Below, piece by piece: positions 31,983-39,883 of a stretch of 64,000 bases of DNA. The translations under genes and the position numbers were made by a program. The notes below the pieces were generated by a model, which worked only from the letters and a program-made list of their open reading frames with translations, had not been told where the DNA came from and ran no database searches. Each line of letters starts with the position of its first letter. Positions within the stretch are counted from its first letter, which is position 1. Origin of the DNA: Kribbella pittospori (GTDB taxonomy: Bacteria; Actinomycetota; Actinomycetes; Propionibacteriales; Kribbellaceae); contig NZ_SJKB01000022.1 of the NCBI RefSeq assembly GCF_004331465.1, forward strand, positions 35,098-99,097, given 5' to 3'.

Positions 31983-32996
31983 GTGAATCTTCGAGCACCG
32001 GTGACATTGCTGGATGTGGCACAGCGCGCGGGTGTGTCGGTCGCGACCGCCTCTCGCGTGCTCAACGGCGGGGACCGGGTGCCCCGTCCCGAGCTGCAGG
32101 AACGGGTCAAGGCCGCCGCCGACGAACTCGGCTACACGCCGAACGCGCAGGCGCAGGCGCTGGCGAAGTCGTCGACGAACGTGGTCGGCATCCTCGTGCA
32201 CGACATCGAGGATCCGTACTTCGCGGCGATCGCGAACGGCGTGATGCGGGCCGCGGACGAACGCAACCTGCTGGTGATGATGGCCAGCACGTTCCGCGAC
32301 TCCGATCGCGAGATCGCCTACCTGTCGTCGTTGCGGGCGCAGCGGGCGCGGGCCGCGGTGATGATCGGCAGCCGGCGTACTGATGAGGAGAGCCTGGCGC
32401 GGACAGCGACCGAGGTGGAGACGTTCCTCAACTCCGGCGCCGGCCTCGCGCTGGTCAGCCAGTCCGGGATGCCCGCGCACACGATCGAGCCCGACAACCG
32501 TGCTGGTGCGGCCGAAATGGCTCGTTCGCTGGTGCGGTTGGGTTGGCGGAAGTTCGCCGTACTCGGTGGACCGGACAGCCTGGCGACGGCGCGCGATCGG
32601 CGCGACGGATTCGTTGCCGCACTCGCCGAGGCCGGGCTGCAGCCGCTGGTCGTGCAGGCCGGCGAGTTCACTCGCGACGGTGGGTACGCCGCCGCCGGCG
32701 AACTGCTGGATCGCAAGGCCGACGTGGATTGTCTGTTCGCGGTGAACGACGTGATGGCGGTCGGCGCGATGTCTGCGTTGCGGGCGCGCGGGGTCGACGT
32801 ACCGAACGAGATCGGCGTGGCCGGTTTCGACGACATCGCGACGCTGCGGGACGTGTGGCCGGGGCTGACCACGGTTCGGCTGCCGCTGGAGCAGATGGGC
32901 CGGCGTGCGCTGGAGCTGGCGATCGCGGGTGGCGAACCGACCACCGAGACGTTCAAGGCCGAGGTAGTCCTGCGCGAAAGTACTGCCAAAGCCTGA
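31983..32996 (+). CDS. LacI family transcriptional regulator
   Basis: A 337-residue repressor: HTH at residues 8-27 (TLLDVAQRAGVSVATASRVL) with hinge helix NAQAQALA, then a periplasmic-binding-like effector domain (GILVHDIEDPYFAAIANGVM, FAVNDVMAVGAMSALRARG, VAGFDDIATLRDVWPGLTTVR). GTG start with a GGGGGAGAG site. No sugar genes adjoin it; candidate remote targets are the LacI-type operators at 6.1 kb and 18.0 kb. It is followed directly by menB. Confidence 0.9.
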   Translation: MNLRAPVTLLDVAQRAGVSVATASRVLNGGDRVPRPELQERVKAAADELGYTPNAQAQALAKSSTNVVGILVHDIEDPYFAAIANGVMRAADERNLLVMMASTFRDSDREIAYLSSLRAQRARAAVMIGSRRTDEESLARTATEVETFLNSGAGLALVSQSGMPAHTIEPDNRAGAAEMARSLVRLGWRKFAVLGGPDSLATARDRRDGFVAALAEAGLQPLVVQAGEFTRDGGYAAAGELLDRKADVDCLFAVNDVMAVGAMSALRARGVDVPNEIGVAGFDDIATLRDVWPGLTTVRLPLEQMGRRALELAIAGGEPTTETFKAEVVLRESTAKA

Positions 32997-33011
32997 AATA
33001 TGCTCGCGGAC

Positions 33012-33926
33012 GTGACCGAGTCCGCGTTCGTCTCCGAAATCTTCGACCCGTCGGCCTGGAAGCAGGTGGACGGGTTCGAGCTGACCGACATCACCTATCA
33101 CCGGGCGGTCGACGCCGGGGTGGTGCGGATCGCGTTCAACCGGCCCGAGGTGCGCAACGCGTTCCGGCCGCACACGGTGGACGAGTTGTACCGGGTGATG
33201 GACCACGCGCGGATGTCGACCGACGTCGGCTGCGTGCTGCTCACCGGCAACGGACCGTCGCCGCGCGACGGCGGCTGGGCGTTCTGCTCGGGAGGCGATC
33301 AGCGGATCCGGGGTAAGGACGGTTACAAGTACGCCGAAGGCACCACGGCGGAGAGCATCGACCCGGCGAAGGCCGGCCGGCTGCACATCCTCGAGGTGCA
33401 GCGGTTGATCCGGTTCATGTCGAAGGTCGTCATCTGCGTCGTACCGGGCTGGGCCGCGGGTGGCGGGCACAGTCTGCATGTCGTCGCGGACCTGACGCTG
33501 GCGTCCGCGGAACATGCGCGGTTCAAGCAGACCGACGCGGACGTGGCGTCGTTCGACGGTGGCTTCGGGTCGGCGTACCTGGCGCGGCAGGTGGGGCAGA
33601 AGTTCGCGCGGGAGATCTTCTTCCTCGGCGACGAGTACTCCGCGGAGGACGCCTACCGGATGGGCATGGTGAACAAAGTCGTGCCGCATGCCGAGCTCGA
33701 GGCGGTCGCGCTGGAGTGGGGCCGGAAGATCTGCGCGAAGTCGCCGACCGCGCAGCGGATGCTCAAGTACGCGTTCAACCTGATCGACGACGGGCTGGTC
33801 GGCCAGCAGTTGTTCGCCGGTGAGGCCACCCGGCTCGCCTACGGCACCGACGAGGCCGCCGAGGGTCGCGACTCGTTCCTGGAGAAGCGCCCGGCCGACT
33901 GGTCGCCGTACCCGTATGCGTTCTAA
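33012..33926 (+). CDS. menB: 1,4-dihydroxy-2-naphthoyl-CoA synthase
   Basis: A 304-residue crotonase-fold enzyme that closes the naphthoate ring in menaquinone synthesis. Diagnostic MenB features: VRNAFRPHTVDELYRV, WAFCSGGDQRIRGKDGYKY, VPGWAAGGGHSLHVVADLTLAS (oxyanion hole) and the C-terminal FLEKRPADWSPYPYAF. The GTG at 33012 is preferred over an ATG four codons earlier because TATGCT (32999-33004) ends 7 nt before it, a leaderless layout. Other men genes are not in the window. Confidence 0.93.
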   Translation: MTESAFVSEIFDPSAWKQVDGFELTDITYHRAVDAGVVRIAFNRPEVRNAFRPHTVDELYRVMDHARMSTDVGCVLLTGNGPSPRDGGWAFCSGGDQRIRGKDGYKYAEGTTAESIDPAKAGRLHILEVQRLIRFMSKVVICVVPGWAAGGGHSLHVVADLTLASAEHARFKQTDADVASFDGGFGSAYLARQVGQKFAREIFFLGDEYSAEDAYRMGMVNKVVPHAELEAVALEWGRKICAKSPTAQRMLKYAFNLIDDGLVGQQLFAGEATRLAYGTDEAAEGRDSFLEKRPADWSPYPYAF

Positions 33927-33943
33927 CAAGAATCTCTGGTTAG

Positions 33944-33965
33944 TTCGCAGAAATTTCTGTGCGAA
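33944..33965 (+). terminator. Imperfect hairpin after menB
   Basis: TTCGCAGAAATTTCTGTGCGAA, built around the 12-bp palindrome CAGAAATTTCTG, 18 bp after the menB stop. It may end menB transcription or be an upstream operator for the next gene. Confidence 0.4.
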
Positions 33966-33968
33966 GTA

Positions 33969-33997
33969 CTGACAGTTCGCGGTAAGTCGCTTACCGT
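33969..33997 (+). promoter_or_regulatory. Promoter with embedded dyad for the Tat-exported TagC-like protein
   Basis: CTGACA (33969-33974), 17 bp, TACCGT (33992-33997), then 8 nt to the ATG, so transcription should begin at or next to the start codon. A perfect dyad GGTAAG-TCG-CTTACC (33981-33995) occupies the spacer and -10 region, a good position for repression. Confidence 0.55.
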
Positions 33998-34005
33998 CGA
34001 GCGCT

Positions 34006-34971
34006 ATGACCAATCTTTCTCGCCGCGGCCTGCTCGCCGGCGCCGGTGCGGTGCTCGCCGCCGGGGCGGTCGGGTCGACGGCCTCCGCCCACCCGCTCGA
34101 TCTGTTTCCGACTCGACGATTCGCCCTGGACGGACCGGGCGGTGAACTGTTCCGCGGCAAGCCGCTGGCCGACGTGACCGTCATGCAGTCGATCGCATTC
34201 GACAGCCCGAACCGGCTGCTCTACGCCGGCCAGTTGCGCGCGGGCGCGCCGGCCAGCAGCGGTGACCTCACGCTGACCCAGCTGAGCCTGAGCGGTGACG
34301 TCCTCGGCCACATGTACCTGAGCGGGTTCGGCCACGCCGTCTCGATCGGCGCCGAGACCTCCGGGCGTACGACGTACTTGTGGACCGAGACCGACGTGGA
34401 CACGGCGAACGCGCGGGGGCGGCAGATTGCCCGGTTCCGCTGGCAGGACGGTGCGACGCTGACCAAGGATTCGCCGGGCCTGCAGAAGTGGAAGCCGGTC
34501 GCGGACGGCAGCGTGTTCACCCCGTCGGTGGACCAGCGGCACGGCCGGCTCGGAGTTCGCCACTCGCTGGCCGACGGGATGCACATCAACGTGTACTCGT
34601 TGGCGGCCGCGCGCCGGGGTGACTTCTCCCGGCCGCTGGTGTCGTTCAAGCAGCCGACGATGACCGCCGGGATCGACTTCCAGGGCTGGACGCTCTACGG
34701 CTCGTACGCCTACTTCTGGGAGGGCGAGGCGTACGCCGGTGCGTCCGATCCCGCACTGGCCACCTCGAAGCTCTGGTCGTACAACATGAACACCGGCGAG
34801 GTCGTCGAGTCGGTGCGCATTCTGGACGGCGCGGACCTGGTCTACCGCGAGGCCGAAGGGCTCGGTGTGTACACCGATCTCTTCGGACGCCCGCGGCTCT
34901 GCTTCGGCTTCGCGTCCGGCGTCACCGGCGACCGCCGCGCCAACCTCTTCTACCGCGACACCCTGGTCTAA
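34006..34971 (+). CDS. Tat-exported TagC/P68-RBP-like propeller protein
   Basis: A 321-residue protein with a twin-arginine signal (LSRRGLLAGAGAVLAAGAVG, cleavage near ASA-HP). The mature part resembles the beta-propeller of phage receptor-binding proteins and TagC-like proteins: VTVMQSIAFDSPNRLLYAGQ, GFGHAVSIGAET, YLWTETDVDT, LWSYNMNTGEVVESV. Function is probably binding or sensing of cell-wall or extracellular glycan; no catalytic residues are recognised. No ribosome site precedes the ATG, in line with a leaderless transcript. Confidence 0.75.
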   Translation: MTNLSRRGLLAGAGAVLAAGAVGSTASAHPLDLFPTRRFALDGPGGELFRGKPLADVTVMQSIAFDSPNRLLYAGQLRAGAPASSGDLTLTQLSLSGDVLGHMYLSGFGHAVSIGAETSGRTTYLWTETDVDTANARGRQIARFRWQDGATLTKDSPGLQKWKPVADGSVFTPSVDQRHGRLGVRHSLADGMHINVYSLAAARRGDFSRPLVSFKQPTMTAGIDFQGWTLYGSYAYFWEGEAYAGASDPALATSKLWSYNMNTGEVVESVRILDGADLVYREAEGLGVYTDLFGRPRLCFGFASGVTGDRRANLFYRDTLV

Positions 34972-34975
34972 CCCT

Positions 34976-35020
34976 CTACTGGGCGACGCCGTAGAGGCGG
35001 TCTCCGGCGTCGCCCAGGCC
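34976..35020 (-). repeat. Second copy of the upp 3' end
   Basis: 45 nt that translate on the minus strand to GLGDAGDRLYGVAQ and stop, exactly the C-terminus of the intact upp next to it (35043-35087). Five nucleotide differences between copies, all synonymous, including TAG versus TAA. Only 22 bp separate the copies. Confidence 0.85.
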
Positions 35021-35042
35021 CCTCCCCTACAACTGCTCTTTC

Positions 35043-35684
35043 TTACTGCGCGACGCCGTACAAGCGGTCACCGGCGTCGCCCAGGCCAGGCACGATGTAG
35101 CCCTTCTCATTGAGATGTGAGTCCATGCCGGCGATGACGAGGTTGCAGGGGACGTCGAGGTGGGTGAGTTCGCGCTCCACGTGCTCGACGCCCTCCGGTG
35201 CGGCGAGCAGGCAGATCGCGGTGATGTGGTCCGCGCCGCGATCGACCAGGAACTGGATCGCCGCGGACAGCGTCCCGCCGGTCGCCAGCATCGGGTCCAG
35301 GACGTAGCACTGGCGACCGGACAGGTCCTCCGGCAGACGTTCCGCGTACGTCGACGCCCGCAGGGTCTCCTCGTCGCGGATCATGCCGAGGAAGCCGACC
35401 TCCGCGGTCGGCAGCAGCCGCGACATCCCCTCCAGCATGCCGAGGCCGGCGCGCAGGATCGGGACGACCAGCGGCTTCGGCGCGGACAGTTTGACGCCCT
35501 GGGCCTCGGCGACCGGGGTCTGCACGGTGACCGGGCCGGTGCGGACGTCGCGGGTCGCCTCGTAGGCGAGCAGCGTGACGAGCTCCTCGGTCAGCCGCCG
35601 GAACGTGGGCGAGTCCGTGCGCTCGTCCCGCAGCGCGGTGAGCTTGTGGGCGACGAGCGGGTGGTCCACGACGAGGATCTGCAT
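35043..35684 (-). CDS. upp: Uracil phosphoribosyltransferase
   Basis: A 213-residue pyrimidine salvage enzyme making UMP from uracil and PRPP. MQILVVDHPLVAHKLTALRD, PILRAGLGMLEGM, YVLDPMLATGGTLSAAI (PRPP loop, DPMLATGGT) and GYIVPGLGDAGDRLYG (uracil-binding C-terminus) are all typical. ATG at 35684 matches the usual family start, so longer readings are rejected. A separate copy of its last 14 codons plus stop lies just downstream. Confidence 0.95.
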   Translation of the reverse strand: MQILVVDHPLVAHKLTALRDERTDSPTFRRLTEELVTLLAYEATRDVRTGPVTVQTPVAEAQGVKLSAPKPLVVPILRAGLGMLEGMSRLLPTAEVGFLGMIRDEETLRASTYAERLPEDLSGRQCYVLDPMLATGGTLSAAIQFLVDRGADHITAICLLAAPEGVEHVERELTHLDVPCNLVIAGMDSHLNEKGYIVPGLGDAGDRLYGVAQ

Positions 35685-35790
35685 AAGCCGGAACGGTACC
35701 GTCGGCGATTCGGCGCGGGAAAGCTCGCTCGCTGCCAGAATCGAAAGTGCATTGGAATGTGCCCTGCCTCGCCCACCAGGGAGTACGCCG

Positions 35791-35961
35791 ATGACGGACA
35801 GCGGTGCCAAGACGCCCGAACAACTCGACCGCCTCCGCCGCCGTGCGGCGTTCCTCCGGGAGCTCGAGGAAGCGCGCGCCCTCCGGGACCGGATCGCACC
35901 CCGGCGAGCCAGGGTCCGGCAGCTTCGGGAAGCGATGCGCCGAGCGACGTACCATCACTGA
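35791..35961 (+). CDS. Small conserved Arg-rich protein
   Basis: A 56-residue basic, helical protein (TPEQLDRLRRRAAFLRELEE, RRARVRQLREAMRRATYHH) with a good AGGGAG site 6-7 nt before the ATG. Similar short proteins are familiar next to the tadA region in streptomycetes (recollection). Likely a coiled helix that binds nucleic acid or a partner; function unknown. Confidence 0.6.
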   Translation: MTDSGAKTPEQLDRLRRRAAFLRELEEARALRDRIAPRRARVRQLREAMRRATYHH

Positions 35962-36057
35962 GCGCGACCGATGTGACTCCGTGTGCTCGCGGTACCGATA
36001 TCACGTCGAGATCGTGAATATCTCCCTTGTACGGCGCGAGTCTGCGACGATGATCCG

Positions 36058-36555
36058 GTGTCTGATGCCACGGCAGGGCCGATGACCACCGACCTCGACT
36101 TCGCGGTCGCCGCTTACACCGAGGACGGCGTGTGGAACGTCACCCCGCTGGTGCTGCGCGGTGAGCCTGAGCTGTCCACCCTGGTGTCGGCCCTTCGCCG
36201 CTACCCCGGTGAGGCCGGGGTGCTGGGGATGATCTCGGTGGACGAAGACTTCTTCCTGCTGCTGCGCGTGATCGGCGGCCGGGCCCGGCTGCTGATCTCC
36301 GACGTCACCGCCGCGACCGAGTGGCCGCTGGCCCGGCAGGTCGTGGACGAGCTCGACATCCCGCTGGCCGATGACGACGACGAGCAGGTCCCGGCCGGCG
36401 ATCTGGCGATCATCGCCGACCTCGGCATGAGCGCGATGGACCTGGGCGCGCTGTGCGACGACGTCGACCTCTACCCGGAGGAGATGCTCGAGGAGGTCGC
36501 CGAGGCCCTTGGGTTCGGCAACCAGTTCCACGAGGCGATCGAAGCCCTTGGTTAG
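36058..36555 (+). CDS. tRNA adenosine deaminase-associated protein
   Basis: A 165-residue acidic protein of the actinobacterial family regularly encoded immediately before tadA. Visible features: FAVAAYTEDGVWNV, FFLLLRVIGGRARLLISDVTAATEWPLARQVVD, and a very acidic middle (LADDDDEQVP). Function unproven; genetic linkage suggests it assists A34-to-inosine editing. GTG at 36058 is used; an ATG at 36082 is the alternative. Its end overlaps the tadA start. Confidence 0.8.
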   Translation: MSDATAGPMTTDLDFAVAAYTEDGVWNVTPLVLRGEPELSTLVSALRRYPGEAGVLGMISVDEDFFLLLRVIGGRARLLISDVTAATEWPLARQVVDELDIPLADDDDEQVPAGDLAIIADLGMSAMDLGALCDDVDLYPEEMLEEVAEALGFGNQFHEAIEALG

Positions 36556-37015
36556 CCCGGCGGTCCAGCGGGAGTGGGCCCGGCTGATGGCCCTGGCGCT
36601 GGCGGAAGGCGAGAAGGCGCTGCCCGACGTACCGATCGGGGCGATCGTGGTGGACGCCTCGGGCGAGGTGATCGGACGTGGTCACAACGAGCGGGAAGCG
36701 ACCGGAGATCCGACCGCCCATGCCGAAGTACTTGCGATCCGTGCGGCGGCCCGGCACGTGGGCGAGTGGCGGCTCACCGGCTGCACGCTCGTGGTCACGC
36801 TGGAGCCGTGCACGATGTGCGCGGGCGCAATCGTGCTGTCCCGGCTGGAGCGGCTGATCTTCGCGGCGTACGACGAGAAGGCGGGCGCGGTGGGGTCGTT
36901 GTGGGACGTCGTCCGGGACCGCCGGCTCAATCATCGGCCCGAAGTGGTCGGCGGTGTGATGGCCGACGAGGCGGGCGCGCGGCTGCGCGATTTCTTCATC
37001 GGGCACAGACCTTGA
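36548..37015 (+). CDS. tadA: tRNA-specific adenosine deaminase
   Basis: A 155-residue zinc deaminase that edits A34 to inosine in tRNA-Arg(ACG). Catalytic HAE at residues 58-60 and PCTMC at 87-91 give the zinc ligands and proton-shuttle Glu; the helix REWARLMALALAEGEKAL and C-terminal DEAGARLRDFFIGHRP fit the family. The start is ambiguous: TTG at 36548 overlaps the preceding stop and keeps the first helix; ATG at 36587 would shorten it, ATG at 36509 lies well inside the upstream gene. Confidence 0.88.
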   Translation: MVSPAVQREWARLMALALAEGEKALPDVPIGAIVVDASGEVIGRGHNEREATGDPTAHAEVLAIRAAARHVGEWRLTGCTLVVTLEPCTMCAGAIVLSRLERLIFAAYDEKAGAVGSLWDVVRDRRLNHRPEVVGGVMADEAGARLRDFFIGHRP

Positions 37016-37028
37016 TAGCCTCTCCGGC

Positions 37029-37119
37029 GGTGGCGTGTCCGAGCGGCCGAAGGAGCGCGCCTCGAAAGCGCGTGACGGGCAACCCCCGTCCGAGGGTTCA
37101 AATCCCTCCGCCACCGCCA
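37029..37119 (+). tRNA. tRNA-Ser (anticodon CGA)
   Basis: Acceptor GGTGGCG pairs with CGCCACC, followed by discriminator G and encoded CCA. Anticodon loop CTCGAAA gives CGA (reads UCG). A long variable arm (around TGACGGGCAACCCCCGTCC) and T-loop GGTTCAAATC confirm a class II serine tRNA. Confidence 0.95.
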
Positions 37120-37220
37120 TGCGGTTGGTTGGTTCCGCACGAAGTGTGGGACCAACCAACCGCATATCAAGGGCTGTGGGATTTGGGAGGAGCCTGCGAC
37201 GGTTCCCTCCGCCACCGCCA
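37103..37220 (+). repeat. Direct repeat of the tRNA-Ser 3' end (att-like)
   Basis: The last 17 nt of the tRNA including CCA (37103-37119) recur at 37204-37220. The 84 bp between contain a long hairpin. This is the arrangement left when an element integrates at a tRNA 3' end, or a local duplication. Confidence 0.7.
37119..37165 (+). terminator. 22-bp-stem hairpin abutting the tRNA
   Basis: A perfect 15-bp stem (37119-37133 with 37151-37165) continues inward through seven more pairs (two G-T type) to a GAA loop. It begins at the last A of CCA. It lacks a T tract but should stop transcription or guide 3' processing of the tRNA. Confidence 0.65.
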
Positions 37221-37250
37221 ACCGCCCTCCGGGGTGGCAGAAGGCCGGAG

Positions 37251-37285
37251 ACCCTGATGCTGTGTGATGCGTCAGGGTTTTCGTC
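37251..37285 (+). terminator. Intrinsic terminator downstream of the tRNA-Ser region
   Basis: ACCCTGATGC and GCGTCAGGGT form a 10-bp stem (one G-T pair) followed by TTTTCGTCTCT, a classic Rho-independent layout, before the antiporter gene. Confidence 0.75.
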
Positions 37286-37328
37286 TCTCTGGACCTGACC
37301 TCGGGACCAGACGCAGCGGGGGGCCCAT

Positions 37329-38840
37329 ATGGACGTCTCGGAGCTCGACAGGATCCTCCTGGCCGGAGCGGCGGTGCTGCTGGTCGCGATCGTCGCGGTC
37401 CGGTTGTCCGGACGGCTCGGGCTCCCCTCGCTGCTGATCTACCTCGGGATGGGCCTGCTGCTGGGCGAATCCGGCCCGGGCCACATCAACTTCGAGGACG
37501 CGCAGTTGGCGCACGCCCTCGGGTTCGCCGCGTTGGTGGTGATCCTGACCGAGGGCGGTCTGACCACCCGGTGGAACGAAGTACGCCCGGTGATGCCGCT
37601 GGGCCTCGTCCTGGCGACCGTCGGAGTCGCGATCAGCGTCGGGGTGGTCGCCTGTGTCGCGCACTTCGTTCTGGGGCTGGATTGGCAGTACGCCGTCCTG
37701 CTGGGCGCAGTCACCTCGCCGACCGACGCTGCCGCGGTCTTCTCGGTACTGCGTCGCGTCCCGATCAGACCGAGGTTGCGAGGTGCGCTCGAGGCCGAGT
37801 CCGGTCTGAACGACGCACCGACCGTCTTGCTGGTCACGTTGGTGAGCACGGGCGAGGTCGGAGAGAAGGGCATCTGGTACTTCAGCGGCTTGGTGCTGTA
37901 CGAGCTGGTCGTCGGCGCGCTGTTCGGGTTCCTGATCGGTTGGGTCAGCGTCGGCCTGCTCCGCCGGGTCGCGCTCGGCTCGGCCGGTCTGTACCCGGTC
38001 GCGGTCCTGTCGCTCGCGATCCTCTCGTACGCCGGTGGCACGGTGCTGCTGCATGTGTCGGGGTTCGCGGCGGTCTACGTGACCTCGCTGATCCTCGGGC
38101 GGGCCGAGTTGCCGCACCGGATGGCGACCCGGTCGTTCGTCGACGGGATCGCCTGGCTGGCGCAGATCGGGCTGTTCATCATGCTCGGGCTGCTCGCGTC
38201 CCCGGGCCGGATCGGGTGGGACGACCTCGCGATCGCGCTGGTGATCGGGGTGGCGGTGACCGTGGTCGGGCGGTTCGCGTCGGTCGCTGTGTCGGCGACG
38301 CCGTTCAGGGTGCCGTGGAATGAGCAGACGTTCATCGCGTGGGCCGGCCTGCGCGGTGCGGTGCCGATCGTGCTGGCGACCATCCCGCTGGCGGCGGGCG
38401 TGCCTCAGGCGGACCGGATCTTCGACGTGGTGTTTGTGCTGGTCCTGCTGTTCACGCTGCTGCAGGGTCCGTCCCTGCCGTGGGTGGCCCGTCGGCTGAA
38501 GGTGCTCGACGAGAACGCGTCGTACGAGGTGGACATCGACGTCGCGCCGCTGGAGGCACTCGGCGCCGACATGCTCCAGGTGCATGTCCCGAGCGAGTCG
38601 CGCCTGGCGGGCGTCGAGATCGGCGAACTGCGCCTGCCCGTCGGCGTCTCTGTCTCGCTGATCATCCGCGGCGACCGCGCCTTCGTCCCCGACCGCCGTA
38701 CCGTCCTCCGAGCCGGCGACTCCGTCCTCGTCGTCGCCCCCAGCCCTCTCCGCGACCAAACCGCCCGCCGCCTCCGAGCCGTCTCCCGAGCCGGCCGCCT
38801 AGCCGGTTGGTTCGGCGAACGCGGCCGCGAACAGCACTAG
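37329..38840 (+). CDS. Potassium/proton antiporter (CPA1, NhaP2/CvrA-like)
   Basis: A 503-residue membrane antiporter: twelve or so transmembrane helices over residues 10-390 with the ion-site sequences GAVTSPTDAAAVFSVLR and EAESGLNDAPTVLL, then a cytoplasmic TrkA_C-like domain (about 405-480, DMLQVHVPSESRLAGVEIGE, LIIRGDRAFVPDRRTVLRAGD) that likely senses a nucleotide or K+. It exports K+ in exchange for H+ under osmotic or alkaline stress. ATG with a short GGGGGG site. The C-terminal Arg-rich tail overlaps the convergent gene by 4 bp. Confidence 0.9.
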   Translation: MDVSELDRILLAGAAVLLVAIVAVRLSGRLGLPSLLIYLGMGLLLGESGPGHINFEDAQLAHALGFAALVVILTEGGLTTRWNEVRPVMPLGLVLATVGVAISVGVVACVAHFVLGLDWQYAVLLGAVTSPTDAAAVFSVLRRVPIRPRLRGALEAESGLNDAPTVLLVTLVSTGEVGEKGIWYFSGLVLYELVVGALFGFLIGWVSVGLLRRVALGSAGLYPVAVLSLAILSYAGGTVLLHVSGFAAVYVTSLILGRAELPHRMATRSFVDGIAWLAQIGLFIMLGLLASPGRIGWDDLAIALVIGVAVTVVGRFASVAVSATPFRVPWNEQTFIAWAGLRGAVPIVLATIPLAAGVPQADRIFDVVFVLVLLFTLLQGPSLPWVARRLKVLDENASYEVDIDVAPLEALGADMLQVHVPSESRLAGVEIGELRLPVGVSVSLIIRGDRAFVPDRRTVLRAGDSVLVVAPSPLRDQTARRLRAVSRAGRLAGWFGERGREQH

Positions 38841-39400
38841 TTCGGGTTCTGGCCTGAGGGGATGGGTTGGGGCGTGTGGATGATCGGGAGGCAGAGGGTG
38901 GTGTCGGGGGCCAGGGCCACTGAGGGGAGGCCTTTGGCCTTGAGGCTCGTGTAGCCGCGGCCGACGACCAGGTCGACGGTGTGGTCGGTGCGCTCGTCGC
39001 CGATGATCAGGGCCTTCTGGTTGAGCTGGCCGGCGATCAGGAGGATCTCGGGCGCCTTGTCGGTCGCGCCGCGGAGCGCGACGACGTCGATCTTGTCGCC
39101 CTTCGGCTCGTTCGCGATCTTCGCGACGTGGAACCCGCGCTTCTTGAGTACGTCGGCCACGGCGGCCGCCGTACCTGCCTTGGCTCCACCGTTGTAGACG
39201 TTCACCACCACCTGCTTGGGCAGGAGGCGGTTGTTCGGCAGCTTCTGGTCGACGCAGGTCGGCTCGGCGCTGCTGTTGATCAGGGAATTCCAGCCCCACC
39301 AGGCTCCGCCGACCAGGATCACGAGCAGTGCCACCATCGTGATCGGCGTACGCCAATGGATCCGCGAATGCGGCCTCGGTTGCGGATGGATCGCGGTCAT
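38837..39400 (-). CDS. LytR C-terminal domain membrane protein
   Basis: A 187-residue single-pass protein: cytoplasmic tail 1-18, membrane helix 19-40 (TPITMVALLVILVGGAWWGW), then an extracytoplasmic LytR_C domain (about 60-175, VVVNVYNGGAKAGTAAAVADVLKKRGF, LIIGDERTDHTVDLVVG). LytR_C domains are found beside or attached to enzymes that attach polymers to peptidoglycan. It lies after the VapB-like gene with a 30-bp gap, a pairing common in actinobacteria. Confidence 0.85.
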   Translation of the reverse strand: MTAIHPQPRPHSRIHWRTPITMVALLVILVGGAWWGWNSLINSSAEPTCVDQKLPNNRLLPKQVVVNVYNGGAKAGTAAAVADVLKKRGFHVAKIANEPKGDKIDVVALRGATDKAPEILLIAGQLNQKALIIGDERTDHTVDLVVGRGYTSLKAKGLPSVALAPDTTLCLPIIHTPQPIPSGQNPN

Positions 39401-39430
39401 CGGCTCAACCCCCCGTGAGCAGGCATCGGG

Positions 39431-39724
39431 TCAGTCCACAACCAGTACCCGGGCGTGCAGGACCAAACGCTGCTGCAGCGCGGCACGCAGGGCGCGGTGC
39501 AGGCCGTCCTCGAGGAACATCTCGCCCTTCCACTCGACGACATGCGCGAACAGATCGCCGTAGAAGGTGGAGTCCTCGTCGAGGAGCGCGTTCAGGTCGA
39601 GGGTGCCCTTGGTGGTGACGAGCTCGTCCAGCCGCACCTGCCTCGGCGGCAGCGAAGACCAGTCCTTCGGCTGCAGGCCATGGTCCGGGTACGGGCGTTC
39701 CTCCCCGACGCGCTTGAAGATCAC
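39431..39724 (-). CDS. VapB-family antitoxin-like conserved protein
   Basis: A 97-residue protein widely conserved in actinobacteria next to a LytR_C gene; often named type II antitoxin VapB family, though no toxin partner is encoded here. Conserved stretches are RPYPDHGL, RQVRLDELVTTKGTLDL, DSTFYGDLFAHVVEWKGE and LEDGLHRALRAALQQR. GTG at 39724 is preferred: TAGACT ends 7 nt before it (leaderless layout) and GGAGGG lies between. A housekeeping role is more likely than toxin neutralisation. Confidence 0.8.
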   Translation of the reverse strand: MIFKRVGEERPYPDHGLQPKDWSSLPPRQVRLDELVTTKGTLDLNALLDEDSTFYGDLFAHVVEWKGEMFLEDGLHRALRAALQQRLVLHARVLVVD

Positions 39725-39799
39725 CCCTCCAAGTCTAGCGGGGTAAAAGGTCTTGTGAGAGGTCATGAACGTCACCGGAACAGACACGGGTGGGGACTC

Positions 39800-39824
39800 A
39801 ACCTTTCGGTGCCGGTGGACGTCC
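39800..39824 (+). promoter_or_regulatory. ECF-type promoter upstream of the L,D-transpeptidase
   Basis: AACCTTTCGG (39800-39809), 10 nt, CGTCC (39820-39824). The same pattern precedes the SigE-family sigma gene at 43.9 kb and the sensor-like gene at 45.4 kb. About 60 bp upstream of the start codon. Confidence 0.7.
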
Positions 39825-39883
39825 TATCCGGAGAGGGAGTAGTGGGCGTGGATTCCTCGCCCACGACCAAGGGGGTGAACCGC

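Noticed and set aside
31830..34184. A 784-codon open frame on the minus strand opposite the LacI, menB and TagC-like genes.
   Set aside because: It lies antisense to three clearly recognisable genes, its product is rich in Arg/His/Pro/Gly with no domain, and long antisense frames are expected at this GC content.
39431..39724. Toxin-antitoxin system suggested by the VapB-like name.
   Set aside because: No PIN-domain or other toxin gene is adjacent; the neighbour is a LytR_C protein, and the pair is conserved as a chromosomal unit.
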